Notes: a model not told the origin generated them from the letters alone. A stretch of 64,000 nt of DNA from Pteria penguin (GCA_035048485.1 CM068583.1:51387790-51451789), one strand, 5' to 3'. Counted from the stretch's first letter, positions 45,600 to 57,036 are shown. Numbers and translations are program-made.

Positions 45600-47055
45600 A
45601 TGCTTTCATCAATTAAGCGTAATCTTATTTCCCCGTGGGTTTATTATGATGAATGGTTGATATATCGTAAACAGACAAAAACCAATAAACTTATTCAAAA
45701 GTCGAGCGATGTTTTATCAATGTATATCAAAACAATGTTTTTATTTCAAAGAAGTCTCAAAGATATTTATTTCTCAGCTAAGTGAAATCCATGATAACAT
45801 TACAGATCATAAGAGTAAATCTGATATCTGATTATCCATTATTTCACATAATAAAGGCCAAATGGCAGAATATTTGTGGAGAAGTGTTATTTATTTATAT
45901 TATACAGCGACTTCCCTGTGTCTTTGACAGATTTAACTTGTTTTGGGTATAATTACACTAGTATATATTATATATAACATGGAAAATGGTACGTTCTAAT
46001 ATCAAAATATGCTCTCAACATCTATACTTTCGATTATCATCCTTTGGCGATGATATGACTTTTAGGGACGGAGGACGAACATTATCCCCATATTGAGTGT
46101 AGGACATATAAATATTTTGTATTATTAGATTGACACATGTTTATTTGATGTGACATGCGTAAATCAAACTTTGAGTCTTTCATTAAACTGTTCTACTACC
46201 CTTTGCCTGTCTTGTATATCAAATGAAACCAATCAATATGACTGTTTTATTTGTCCAACGAGAGGGGTAATGTTCGAGATTCTCTGATCTTCATGGACGG
46301 GGGCATTGCGTATTTTCTCTGTCTGTCCTTCCGTAATTTCGTTTTTCCAAATGTTTTTCTTGCATTCTAATCGGAGCAATTTTGAAATATAGATAGTTAT
46401 CAGAAGGTAACGAACATGTCTATTAATCATGAGGTCAGTGCGTCTAAGGTCATGGTCACTACTGGCAAAAATTAATGTGCAATTATTGTTTCCGGATCAT
46501 AACTTAAGTGTCTTGCATCCTACCAAAACCAAATCTAAAAAATATTGATATTAATAGGGGAAGATGCTTATTGGTTTTGAGGAATATATGCCAAAGGTCA
46601 AAGTCGTTACTTGCAAAATAAGACCGCAAATATTTGTTTCAGGGTGACAACAAGTTCCTTGTATCCTATCCAGACAAAGGATATATGGATACATATGAAA
46701 TGGGAAAGATTTCCAATCATAAAAACGTGGGATGATTCCGATGCCGTCGTGCGGTGGCGGGTCAAACACTTCTGACACGGGTTACACACTGGCACGACGA
46801 ATTTGCGACTTACTAGATATGTTAGTTACATATCAACGAAATAATCTTATCAATTGTTTTTACGACAAACTCAACTTCTGCACTAATATTTACGTCAGAA
46901 ATTTGTTGTTACTCTTTAACTTACGTCATTTTGGTTAAGGTTCAATTCTGAAATAAATTCCTGACGCTTTATCTATTTAAGTTATTTGAAAGTGATTTGT
47001 CAAGATTAAACTTTCTTTATTTTTAAAAAAAATATCTTGATATCTTGATTTTAAA
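45600..47055. other. Upstream of the cysteine-rich gene, nothing recognised
   Basis: This is AT-rich DNA with no exon or repeat that I can support. Short open frames have no family resemblance. Confidence 0.35.
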
Positions 47056-47064
47056 TTTTCAAAT

Positions 47065-47120
47065 ATAGGTCGGTTCTGGCAGGTTGAAATTAGTAGCGAT
47101 TCAATTCCCGCTGGGGAGCA
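47065..47120 (+). repeat. tRNA-like SINE fragment
   Basis: GGTTCTGGCAGGTTGAAATTAG and GCGATTCAATTCCCGCTGGG resemble the fragments at 53190-53232 and 53482-53535. Only the B-box side is preserved. Confidence 0.5.
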
Positions 47121-47222
47121 AAAGCCCTACTCCAAGAACACGGCTTGCAACCCACGGTATGTGCACTTAATTATTTTAACAACATTTTAAGAAAGAGAGA
47201 GATCTAATTTTCTGAATCCTTT

Positions 47223-48163
47223 TTAGCTCACCTCACAAAGTGAGAGGGAGCTTATGCTATCACCCCGTCGTCGGCGTCTGTCCGGGCAATAACTCGAAAA
47301 CTATTGTAGCTAGGAAATTTAAACTTATATGGATGATGTATCTTTATGTGTAGATGTGCATGCCTGTTTCAGATTTAGGTCATGACCTATATTTTCCGTT
47401 CCAGTGCATATTTTCGGAAAATTTGAGTAAAATGTAAAAAAAAGTTTTATTTTTTTATTTGGACAGTAAAGAAGTCCAAACTTGCACAAATGATGCATCT
47501 ATATATGCCAAAATGGATGCTGGTTTCAGATTTAGGTAATGACCTATATTTTCCACTCCAGTGCACGTTAGGAAAAAATGAGTAAAATGTTAAAAGTTTT
47601 ATTTTTTTATTTGGACAGTTGAAAAGTCCAAACTTGCACAAATGATGTATCTATATATGCAAAAATGGATGCTGGTTTCATGCATGTTTTCCGCTCCAAT
47701 GCACTTGTTAGCAAAATTTAAGCAAAATGTTAGAAAGTTTTATTTTTTGATTTGGACATCTGGGTAGTCCAAACTTCCACAAATGATGTATCTGTATGCA
47801 AAGATCGTTGCTGGTTTCAGTTAAGGTCATGACCTATAATTTCCGCTCCAGTGCCCTTGTTAGGAAAAATTTAGCAAAATGTTAAAATGTTTTATATTTT
47901 CATTTGGACAGCTAGGAAGTCTAAACTTGCTCAAATGATGTATCTATGAATGCAAAGATGGATGCTGGTTTCAGATTTAGGTCATGATCTATATTTTCCA
48001 CTTCAGTGCACTTGTAAGAAAAATTTGAGTAAAACGTTAAATAGTTTTATTTTTTCATTTGAACAGCTAGGAAGTTCAAACTTTTTTTATTTGGACAGCT
48101 ACCAAAGTTCTTGGTTCTGCTATAGGGGTTATATTATGTTTTATTGGCAAATATGCTATGAGG
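47223..48163. mobile_element. CACCT-ended element with ~155-bp tandem core
   Basis: It begins TTAGCTCACCTCAC and ends ATGAGGTGAGCTTT. Inside, TCCAAACTTGCACAAATGATGTATCTAT recurs with a period of about 141-155 bp (about 47474, 47627, 47775, 47920), together with GGATGCTGGTTTCAGATTTAGGTCATGACC. About five units, one lacking the GGTCATGACC part. It belongs to the same broad class as 23254-24460 and 58950-60770. Confidence 0.85.
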
Positions 48164-48299
48164 TGAGCTTTGTAATCTTTGATTACTCTATGTTTTCACA
48201 TGGTATCATTGTCTTGATTTATTCAATATACAGAAGAAAGTTTACAGCCATTCGTCAAAATCCCAATAAACAACACAATTTATGTATATGCATTTTTAA

Positions 48300-48565
48300 G
48301 TCGACATGGCCTAGTGGTATCGCGCTCGCCTTATAATCGTGAGGCCGGGTTTCGAGTCCCGTTCTGGTCATGCCGGAGTTCTGTCTTTCGAATGAGACAG
48401 TAAAAGCCGAGGCCCCGTGTCGTAGTATGCATGGCACGTTAAAGATCCCTCACTGCTTCGGGTGGGTCCGTTGCAAAGGTCAAAATCTGTATGCCCCGCA
48501 TCAGGCAGATGCCGTCACCATATACGTGAAATATTCGTGGTGTGACGTTAAACAAAAATCAATCA
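48300..48565 (+). mobile_element. Full-length family B SINE with target-site duplication
   Basis: The head GACATGGCCTAGTGGTATCG with B box GGTTTCGAGTCCCG, body and GACGTTAAACAAAAATCAATCAA tail are complete. The flanks are ATATGCATTTTTAA (48286-48299) and ATATGCATTTTTTAA (48566-48580), a target-site duplication differing by one T. Confidence 0.92.
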
Positions 48566-48579
48566 ATATGCATTTTTTA

Positions 48580-49360
48580 AAAGCAGTCAGTTGTTTGTGA
48601 ATGAGCAATATAGACTCATTTGGACTCATGTATATAATTTATTAGTACATGTGTGTGTGTTATAAAAAACCTAATCTAAGCGATGCTGATATCATTGTCG
48701 TAACGTAATATTTCAAATCACACATGCCTATTGGTGTGTATAACTTTCAACCGATGAATGCATCAACACATTGGGTTCCTTCAATGACAATATTAATAAC
48801 ATAGCAGATAAAGGGATATTGGTGTACATTGTGATTATTCATCTGCTTACAGGTATTCTATCTACATTTGACATGCACATACAGGATGTGTTTGGCTTTC
48901 ATGGTAGATGTCCCTTATCAAGCAGGAGGCGCTTACTGTCCCTGGACATCTGTTTCACATGATTTCCAGTATCTATTTGGTGTTTAGCATGGTGGGATGC
49001 TGTTGTAAGTGGTATATTAGTATAATCTACTTAGTGTAGTGTAAAATATTAATATAGAAAAAACATTTGAAAATGGCGTCCTCACTTTATTTTGAGTTAT
49101 TGTAATAAAAAATAATAATGATATTAATAATGGAAAAAAAAAGAAAGGAAAAAAAAAAGATAAAGAATGAGTTCATGTATTGTGTTTGATATCATCTATC
49201 CTAAATATATACATCCTCATACAGTCATAGGCAGACTTTATTATCTGAAACACTTTACACATCAATAAATACTATACAACCAGATATGTTGTATGTTTAT
49301 AAGAATAATTTCATGATCGTTTAAAAAGTTATAAGTTATTCATTGATAGCACTTTCTTCC
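48580..49360. other. 3' flank of the homeobox gene
   Basis: This is AT-rich. An AATAAA-type signal for the minus-strand gene may be the TTTATT at 49361-49366, which overlaps the stop codon, so its role is uncertain. No other structure was seen. Confidence 0.3.
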
Positions 49361-49361
49361 T

Positions 49362-50045
49362 TTATTCAGTACCGCTGATACTGCTGCACCCAGAGTCCGA
49401 CGTTGGGCTGATAAGGCTATTATGCTCTGAGCTAGAAGCACTGGAATACAGTGAGTCGACAGGACTCAGATCATGAAGACGTGCATCCTCATCACATGAT
49501 CTTTTAACTGGTCCTGGTATCCCTGGTACGTGGACTGGAATATAATCAGTATGAACCTTAGGAGGTACTTGAAGAGTGACGGAATCAGGTCCGGTACGGT
49601 CACAGAATATTCCGGACTCTGGTTGAAGGCGATTGGAGGTGATTTCCCGCTCTGATGACTCGAACATCGCAGGGGTGGGTGGTAGAGGAGATACTGGTCT
49701 TGAAGGAAACTCAAAAATCCTGTGAAAGGAAGGGCTAAACCCTGGTGACCATAGAGGTGAAGAAGGTTCAAACGTGGTAAATACCCCCGGATAAGATATC
49801 CGAGACACTGAGGCAGGAAACGACGCCTGGGTAGTATACGGGTAAATGTAAGACGCGAGCAGAGGTCTATAGGGATGAATGGCATCACTGAGAGGTTCGA
49901 TGTGTGATGAGTAGGATTCTTTTTGAGGTATTACTGGCGTCTGTGATTTCATTATTGTCGAAGATTTTTTCTTTTTGCTGCGTTCTGGTCTAGTGGATTT
50001 ATTCTTTGGCCGTTTTAATCTTGCTCGACGGTTTTGAAACCATAC
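49362..50045 (-). CDS. Homeobox gene terminal exon: homeodomain helix 3 and C-terminal tail
   Basis: Acceptor TTATTTTAG|GTATGG starts with VWFQNRRARLKR. The exon is open for 227 codons to TAA at 49362-49364. The tail is rich in Pro, Ser and Tyr with SPGFSPSFHRIFEFPSRPVS and SPLPPTPAMFESSERE; no known motif was recognised. Its base composition is clearly richer in G+C than its flanks, as expected for coding DNA. Confidence 0.9.
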   Translation of the reverse strand, partial: VWFQNRRARLKRPKNKSTRPERSKKKKSSTIMKSQTPVIPQKESYSSHIEPLSDAIHPYRPLLASYIYPYTTQASFPASVSRISYPGVFTTFEPSSPLWSPGFSPSFHRIFEFPSRPVSPLPPTPAMFESSEREITSNRLQPESGIFCDRTGPDSVTLQVPPKVHTDYIPVHVPGIPGPVKRSCDEDARLHDLSPVDSLYSSASSSEHNSLISPTSDSGCSSISGTE

Positions 50046-53000
50046 CTAAAATAAGAACATAAATCATGAAAAGATACTTTGCTGATTATAAATATAAAAC
50101 TATACCGATATATAAAGTCCGTTATATAAATAACTATAAACATTCACATTTCACAAATTTTCGGCCACTTGGCCCTTTTCTAAGTGCAATCCATGTTAGC
50201 TAGCAGAAAGACTGAGCATAAAATTTTAGTTTACCATTTAGCCATTTGAAAAGGCCAGATAGCCGGAAATTTGTGAAATGTGTGTGTTTCTGGTAATTTT
50301 TATTATTTATACAAATCATATCGATTTTTGATCGATTAGTTATTGTTTTACGTCACCCACGAGTATAATAATGCATAACATAGATATTTATAGCTTTTGC
50401 AACGAACTTTCTTGAAGCAGTGGGGGATTTTACATGCCTACCGTGACATGGAACTTCGGTTTCTGTTTGCACAACCGAAAGACAGAACACCGCTGCGCCC
50501 AAGGCGGGAGTCGAACCCGGGACCTCATGATCAAGAGTCGAGCACCTCATCCACGGAGCCACACCGGCTTGCACAAATTACATCTTAGCGTTAAATATAT
50601 GTGGACATAAGTAATACAATGATCAAAACATTGCGCATTAAAAGATAGGTACTTTGTGAAGTGTATTTCATCTGAAACTAGATTACATCATCTCTCTTCT
50701 GTATAGGTAGTACATATGTATAACTTTTCACTAAGAATGACATTTCTGTGTAAACTAATCATTGCAATAGGTATAATAAAATCCTTACGCTACTAGAAGT
50801 CTTACTCTCATTTTGGCAGAAAGTGTATTTTGCAAGTTTTAGAGCCATAGATTCTGAAATTATAGACTAAGTCAGAGTAACAGATGGTAGTTGCTCAAAT
50901 CCGTCAAATCTGAAGGCACATATAACTTAAAAGCACAAACTTTGGTAAGAAGTTTCCCCGTGAAGGTGCTAATACATGTATGTTATTCTATGATGGGACC
51001 AGCACCCAAACGGGATGAAAAGGGATTAAACTATTTACAAATTTTAAAAATCTCAAGCATTTATCAGGTTTCTTACCAAAAGATTTATACTTGCAAAGTC
51101 AGATTTACGAAATTTTTGTACAAATAATTCTTCACTGAAAAGAATATGTGCATATAGATGTATGTGGAAAAGTTTTAGAAAATAATTATGCAATGATCTG
51201 TTCATAGATTGCCCCAATCTCAGATTCGCACTTCCCTCTGCTGTCAGCTATACAAGAATCTCATAAAACGCAGAGTATTCTATATTATAAAACTAGCTCA
51301 ACATAGATTTATTCATAAAAACACTAAAAGTTGGGGCCTGGTAGCACAGTCGGTAGCGGGCTCGCTTCTCAACAAAGCGACCCGACTTCGATTACGGGTA
51401 TGGTACATGAATTGGTGGGGATGTCACTAACCTAGCTTTTCCGGGTACTCAAGTTTCCTCAAACACAAAGGATACCCTTACGCCAAGATCCGTGCCAACT
51501 AGCAAGATTTATATAAGTTGTTCACTTGTTTCTTAATCGTTGTAAAATAAATAAAGTTTAAAACTCGACGTATTTTGCTGGGCGAGAACTGATAATCAAA
51601 CAACGGAAAGGGATTATTTTCTCTCAGTTTCCTACCCTTTACTTTAGCTTTGTGTGTCAACAATGTCAATAGAGGAAAAACTATGACATTTTGTTGAAAT
51701 TTATAACACATAAATAGAATTAAAGGAAAGAAAGACCGAAGCATTATCAATCACACCTATCACTTGGTAAATCATTCGACGCTCCGGATTATTTCTAGCC
51801 GACCACAAGGTGAAATGCGAATCCGAGAACGAACTCTGACAGATTGATATTGTCCAAGGTCACAGATCAGAGTTCAAAGATCACATTAAAATTTTAAGAC
51901 AAAAAAATAAATAAACAATCCAAAAACAAAACAACCCCCCAATGTTATTTTCACAAAGGCTGCTGATTTTTTGCATACATAGAAACAAGAAAAATTCATC
52001 ACAAATTATGGATTACTTGTGAGAATGTTTGATTACAAGAATATATGGTCAAAGACCAAAGTCAATGACACAGAAAAAGAAAATACATTATTTTTTTTTA
52101 TAGAATATTTATTTTTTGTGTACAAAGATGCGTGGAATTATTTGCAATTATACAATGTATGATCAAAAAGTTTTCGGCCCCATGTAGTAAGAATGCCCAG
52201 GGTTAGAGAATTGTCATTAAGTTTCAATATAATCTCCCTTCATCCCCATGCACTTCTCATCTCTCTTCAAATTTCTGAATTCCTTTAAAATAGAATGCTT
52301 CATTCTGGTTCCAACAGTACTCATATACAGCGTAATATGCATCATTTATTGTGCGGCCTTCCCAAAGAAAATGAATCATGATTACTCCATGATTGCGCCA
52401 AAAGAAAGAGGCCAGGACTTTCTAGCTGAGGAAACTCCCTTGAATTTCTAGTAGGGCTGAGCGAAGGTAAATCCATTGCATGCTTTGTTTGGTGAACCCA
52501 AGTTTTATCCTGACTGACAATGTGACTCATAAAATCCCCGGCATCATCGTTATAGCGAGACAAAAGATGCAAAGAAACATCATACCTGTTTCTCTTTCAG
52601 TCATCTGTCAACAATCAAGGGACCCATCTAGCCAAGACCCTAAACATACCTAAAATGTTAGTTAAAATTGACTGAACAATCTCATAACTTAAGCCAACTT
52701 CTCTGGCTGTATCTCCGATATTTTTCCTTCTGTCAAACATGATAAGGGTGTGTTAAAATATCAGTGTTTTCGTTGTGGTGGCCTTATTAAGACATTCAGA
52801 TCTTCCTCCCCTTTTAAATTCAGCAACCCATTTTAAAATGTACTATTAGAATGTGACTTCTTCTCAAATTTCCCTGGGAGTCATCTGCTTCTTACTTAGA
52901 TATTTAGTCTCTGCTCTAACTTTAGTTTTCCCCATTTCGGTAGTTTGACTAACCCTTCTGCTTTTAACAGCGAACTAAAAGCTTCGGAATACTACGTTCT

Positions 53001-55249
53001 CTGTCAAAACCCTTCAATGTGATTGAATCTAATTGAGGTTTATATTTATTTAGTGTATCAAAGTATATTGGGGATAGAACGTTTTCGTCATCCCTCGTTC
53101 AGTGATTCTGCTGGCAAAAATTAAAGCTCAAAAAGGTCCAAGAACAAATTGATAAGAAAACTAGGGGACTAAAATGTTATTTTTGTACCTGACATGGCGA
53201 AGGATAGCGGTTCAAACCCCGCTGGAGGCAAACATAATTTTTTTTATTTACAACAACAACAACAAAAAAAATCATTTGTAGTTCTCGGTAAGTTATTTTA
53301 GAAAAAAAGATTACTGAGTTAGTCTTCTCCTCCCCCTCCCTATATTTTGTATCATTTTCTTGATTTATTCTATATATAGAGAAGCCATACACAGTTATTT
53401 CCCAGATATCTATTTGAAGAGGTATTTTATAGTTAGATTTCAATGTTTTTTTGGTTTTTATGACCTTTATCTAATTTTTATATAGACCAGTTCAGGCGTT
53501 CTGAAGGGAAGCGATTCAAACCACGTTAAAGGCATTTTTATGTGTGTTCGTTTTGCGCCATAAAATTTATTTATGGAAAAAAGTAAAGAATTTTAATTTA
53601 CTCTTTTCACATACTTTTGTATCATTGCGAGTAAGCGAACAGTGCTCAGACGAGCAATATAAGCCCAGCTCTTTGGATAAAAGATTTCATTCATTAAATG
53701 TCTTAGCGAAAAATAAAAAAATATTAGAACTGTCCTAACAGGACCAATACCCCCAAAGTTGAAATACGCAATAATTTATCCCAAGATGCATCACTGATAT
53801 AAGTGTAATGGATGTCCCACTTGTACATTGTGAGGTATAATCAATAAAAACAATCAGGTTTGTGTTCACTCTGACCTGAACCTTGTAGATATGGTCTTAA
53901 TTCAAGGTCATTACATATCCTTGGCTCATGGACAGCAATTGTGTAAAATATAATCATCCAGCAACGTAACGGGAAGGTTATGGCCCAGACAAGAATTCTG
54001 GCTATGTGTGCACTGTGACATTGACCTTGTAGATATCACCTTCATTCCAAGTTATGACACACCCTTAGGTCATGAACAACAAAGGGCTACTTTCAGGTAA
54101 CCGGAAAGGACCGTCAAAAACCTACAGTCAGACTACGGACAACTGATTCTGACGTCATACTTAGCAGAGGCATAGACGTTATGTATCCACAGATAAGATT
54201 ATTACGTCATAATAAAATAACTCCAAAGTATGCAATGTCCTTACTTTGGATAAAACTCGGAAATAGTCTATTGTGTAAAATAGCATCTCCCTTTAAATTA
54301 AAAGGTACAAGTTACGACTCGGAGAAGAATTCTGGCTATATATGCACTGTGACCTTGACCTTGTAGATATGACATTGGTTCAAGGTCATGACACACCCTT
54401 AGGCCATGAACAACAATTGTGTAAAATATTATCTCCTCCAAAGTAAAAGGAAGAAGTTATGACCCGGACAAGTTTCAAGGACAGACAGAGACACAGACGG
54501 ACAACATGTTCTGTACAATGTGATACACACCCTTTGATCCTGGAAACGATGGTGTAAAATATAATCCTGATCTTACATAGCAGTAAGGAACTACCGTATG
54601 ACCCGTACAAGGAATTTAACAATGCATGAATTGTGATCATGACCTTAGAGATATGATCTTGAGTCAAGATCATGACACACCCTTGGGTCCTGAATAACAA
54701 TTGTGTGAATATTATCCAGATCCAACGAGGGGGTGAGAAGTTATGGCCCGGACAAATGTGAACAGACGGACAGACAGACAGACGGACAGACAGTGTGATT
54801 CCAATAAACCCCAAAACTTTGTTTGCGGGGGGGGGGGTTGTTATAATGAAAAAATGAATTGAACGACACAATTATGACACAAAATAAATAAACGCATTTT
54901 TTGCTTTTTGGTTAAACGCAATTCCTTCAAGTTTTGTATGTACCAGTAGATTATGCAACATCGAGCATAAGCAATTTATTGAAAAAAAAAGTTATACGAC
55001 ACATAACTTTAGGAATTTCATTGTGACTGAACATACAATGTCAGTAGGAATATATTACCTGTATTCGTGCTTCCTCAGTATTAACTTTGCGTGCTATCAT
55101 TTTGCGCTCATATAGATCAGGGTAACTATTCTCTATGAAGGCGTTCTCCAGCGTCACAAGAGCATCATCTGAAAAGACAGTTCGTGTTCGCCTGACGCAC
55201 TTCTTGATATCGATAACATTGTTGCTGGCAACAGGGTCTGGTAAAGCAT
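49362..55249 (-). CDS. PRD-class (paired-like) homeobox transcription factor, 5' exon(s) not found
   Basis: Two exons (55059-55249 and 49362-50045) join in frame at the Q46/V47 position of the homeodomain, the intron position typical of PRD-class genes. The 60-residue homeodomain has R5, F8, L16, F20, E42, R44, I45, W48, F49, N51 and R53, with Q50 as in paired-like factors. It continues QVWFQNRRARLKRPKNKS into a basic stretch and a Ser/Pro/Tyr-rich tail of about 200 residues ending SDSGCSSISGTE. Helix 1-2 residues (FIENSYPDLYERKMIARKVN) are divergent, so I cannot assign a named family. There is no paired domain in the visible part and no clear OAR motif. The entry phase shows at least one further 5' exon to the right. 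It should bind TAAT-type sites in the nucleus. Confidence 0.88.
50338..50572 (-). mobile_element. Family B-type SINE, diverged, in the homeobox intron
   Basis: On the minus strand AAGCCGGTGTGGCTCCGTGG, B box CCCGGGTTCGACTCCCG, CTTTCGGTTGTGC and CACTGCTTCAAGAAAG follow family B order, with a shorter body ending GTGACGTAAAACAATAA. Confidence 0.8.
51333..51560 (+). mobile_element. tRNA-derived SINE, family C, in the homeobox intron
   Basis: GGGGCCTGGTAGCACAGTCGG and GACTTCGATTACGG form the head. The body has GGATACCCTTACGCCAAGAT and ends AATCGTTGTAAAATAAATAAAGTT. It is the partner of the minus-strand copy at 4035-4268. Confidence 0.85.
52140..52975 (-). pseudogene. mariner-type transposase pseudogene in the homeobox intron
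   Basis: On the minus strand in several frames: MGKTKVRAETKYLSKKQMTP near 52935, then a helix-turn-helix-like REVGLSYEIVQSIL near 52690, DFMSHIVSQDKTWVHQ (about 52535-52488) where mariners have the first catalytic Asp (GDE), and VIMIHFLWEGRTINDAYYAV (about 52380-52322) where the second catalytic Asp (xxD) has become His. The left end has ATACAATGTATGATCAAAAAGT, a mariner-type terminus. Stops and frameshifts throughout. Confidence 0.8.
53190..53535 (+). repeat. Two tRNA-like SINE fragments
   Basis: GGATAGCGGTTCAAACCCCGC (53203-53223) and GGGAAGCGATTCAAACCACG (53506-53525) are B-box-like blocks followed by similar TTTTTAT-rich sequence and CACATACTTTTGTATCATT-type blocks. They are relatives of 47065-47120. 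Confidence 0.5.
53860..54845. repeat. Degenerate tandem array (units about 150-170 bp) in the homeobox intron
   Basis: GACCTTG(A/T)ACCTTGTAGATAT, a TTCAAGGTCATGACACACCCTT block and GAACAACAATTGTGTAAAATAT recur near 53880, 54010, 54350 and 54640. The array ends in GGACAGACAGACAGACGG and a G homopolymer (54826-54838). It is the same broad type of mollusc tandem element as elsewhere in the window. Confidence 0.75.
55059..55249 (-). CDS. Homeobox gene exon: homeodomain residues 1-46
   Basis: Acceptor TTTGCAG|ATGCTTT enters with two bases completing a codon, and donor ATACAG|GTAATA leaves in phase 0. It encodes DALPDPVASNNVIDIKKCV and then the homeodomain from VRRTRTVFSDD to EEARIQ. Confidence 0.88.
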
Positions 55250-55399
55250 CTGCAAAAAGAAAGAAAGCATTAGTCTATATTATACCCAATTCAACCCGTG
55301 GATCAATTTTCAACGGGGGTCACTTTCAATGTTACACAGGCGTAGCTCGATCTGTTAGGCGTTTGGTTCCCGGTCGACAGATCGCGGTCCCGTGTCACG

Positions 55400-55615
55400 T
55401 AAGCAATGCTTCGCATGGGTCCGCCTTACTGCTTCGGGTGGGTCCGTTGATCCCTCACTGCATCAGGTGGGTCCGTTGATCCCTCACTACCTCAGGTGGA
55501 TCCATTGATCCCTGACTGCTTCGGATGGGTCCGTTGCATAGGTATAGATTTCTGTGCATTGCATCCGGCAGATGCCGTGAAAATTAGTGCAGTAATATTG
55601 GTGGGGCTTAAACAA
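55400..55615 (+). repeat. Family B SINE body with a 29-bp segment amplified four times
   Basis: GGTCCGTT or a one-base variant occurs at 55441, 55470, 55499 and 55528, a perfect 29-bp period (unit GGTCCGTTGATCCCTCACTG plus CATCAGGTG). In normal family B copies this block occurs once. The distal part (GTGCATTGCATCCGGCAGATGCCGTG) is intact; the tRNA head is degraded. It lies just upstream of the homeodomain exon. Confidence 0.82.
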
Positions 55616-55926
55616 AATTACGAAGTATGGATGGGACATGTGGGAAAAAATATCTCGTTCGCTCGACAGAAAAAGTCGTGCGCACGATTTACTCAGTCGT
55701 GTGCACGATATAGTCATTAAAGGGGTGGGGGTTGGGAATAGAAAAATTAAGAAAATTCCCGGTGTAAAGCACGCTCCATTTGGGGAGGGTGAAGACATGC
55801 ATAGAGGAGGGGAAGGTAAAGTAGGGAAGAGTTCGCACAGCACTTCAGCTGCGATATCAACAGAGTAACAATTTCAAAGAGAAAAAACCCGATGTTTGTG
55901 TGACAGTGAATTAGAATGAGGATAAA

Positions 55927-56040
55927 CGTACTGTGTTTGTCTCATCCGAAAGACAGGACACCAGCATGGCCAGAGCGGGACTCGAACCCAAGCTTCCCGA
56001 TCAGGAGTCCGTTGCGATACCACTAGGCCACGCCGGCTTT
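55927..56040 (-). repeat. Family B SINE head only
   Basis: On the minus strand GCCGGCGTGGCCTAGTGGTA, a B box GGGTTCGAGTCCCG and the GTCTTTCGGATGAGACA block are present, then the homology stops. This is unusual, because SINEs are normally truncated at the 5' (tRNA) end. Confidence 0.85.
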
Positions 56041-56226
56041 GAATTATACAGTAGATGAAAGAAAAATATAAAGAAAAAAAAAGAAAAAAAAAAACAATAG
56101 CGAAAATATCGATAGATACCGAAATCATAGAGATTCCGAAATCACCAACATACAGATTCCAGAATATCCAGGTCCCGAATTTCCCAAGTATCAAATTGAC
56201 TGATTAGACATTTTACTAGCATTCCT

Positions 56227-56401
56227 GGGGCAGGCTTGGTGTAGTGGTTAAGCGCTGGGCTTACGGCGCCGCCGATTCGGGTTCGATTACCGTGGTGCTT
56301 CCACTATGTTTAAGAGGTTGGTTACCTCCTGTGTCCATGTCGCAATATAACTGAAAAATTGTTGAAAGCGACGTAAAACACTAATCAACCAACCAATGAC
56401 C
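56227..56401 (+). mobile_element. tRNA-derived SINE, family A, second copy with target-site duplication
   Basis: GGCTTGGTGTAGTGGTTAAG and GGGTTCGATTACCG are the A and B boxes, and the tail is AAAGCGACGTAAAACACTAATC. AGCATTCCT flanks both ends (56218-56226 and 56402-56410). Confidence 0.9.
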
Positions 56402-56499
56402 AGCATTCCTAGTCAACCAGAGGAAAGGGAAGGTTTATCTGATAGATATTTTACCATGCAATATTATCTATTTAAAAACAAACCTATCCCTTTGTTATA

Positions 56500-57036
56500 T
56501 TAAAAGTTTATTGCCAAATTTAGAGTATCATTACACAATCTTCGGATAGACCGTGGAAGATATGAAAATGAAAAAAAGAAATAACAGATTATGCACTAAT
56601 TGTCATACCAATGATATTGAAGACAAGTTCCATTTTTTGCTTATACGCCCTAAGTATACTAACTTAGGCTGTAGTTTTATCAAGCCCTATTATTACAATA
56701 GATCATGTGTTTTTAGATTTATACAATTATTAAGTGTAAATAATGTTAAACAATTATTAAATCTTGGCAAATATCTGTATCTTGCCAGTAAACTTGGATC
56801 GTGATATATATACTCACTCTCCACTGTAATTCAAGACTTTAGTCATATCTATGTAACTATGTGTGTGATGTGTGTGTGTGTGTGTGTGTGTATGTGTGTG
56901 CGTCTCTCTGTGTGTTTGCTTATGTATGTATACGTGAGCGAATGTGTCTATATTTGTGTATCTTTGTTTCTTGTATATATTTTTGTGTTTTCTTTACGGT
57001 GCACTGGCATTTGAAAATAAACTGAATTGAATTGAG
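56500..57036 (+). pseudogene. LINE 3' end: ORF2 C-terminus and 3' UTR
   Basis: The frame NNRLCTNCHTNDIEDKFHF...FIKPYYYNRSCVFRFIQLLS and NLGKYLYLASKLGS is the C-terminal zinc-knuckle-like end of a LINE ORF2 (CxxC...H pattern). A 3' UTR with a (TG)n microsatellite (56868-56900) and a terminal ACTGAATTGAATTGA repeat follows. The sequence is 5' truncated, as usual for LINE insertions. Confidence 0.75.

Noticed and set aside
46551..46938. Overlapping short frames on both strands
   Set aside because: No family resemblance, no splice sites in register, AT-rich background.
54386..54871. 161-codon open frame on the minus strand
   Set aside because: It lies entirely within the degenerate tandem array, has low-complexity composition, and shows no protein family pattern or splice context.
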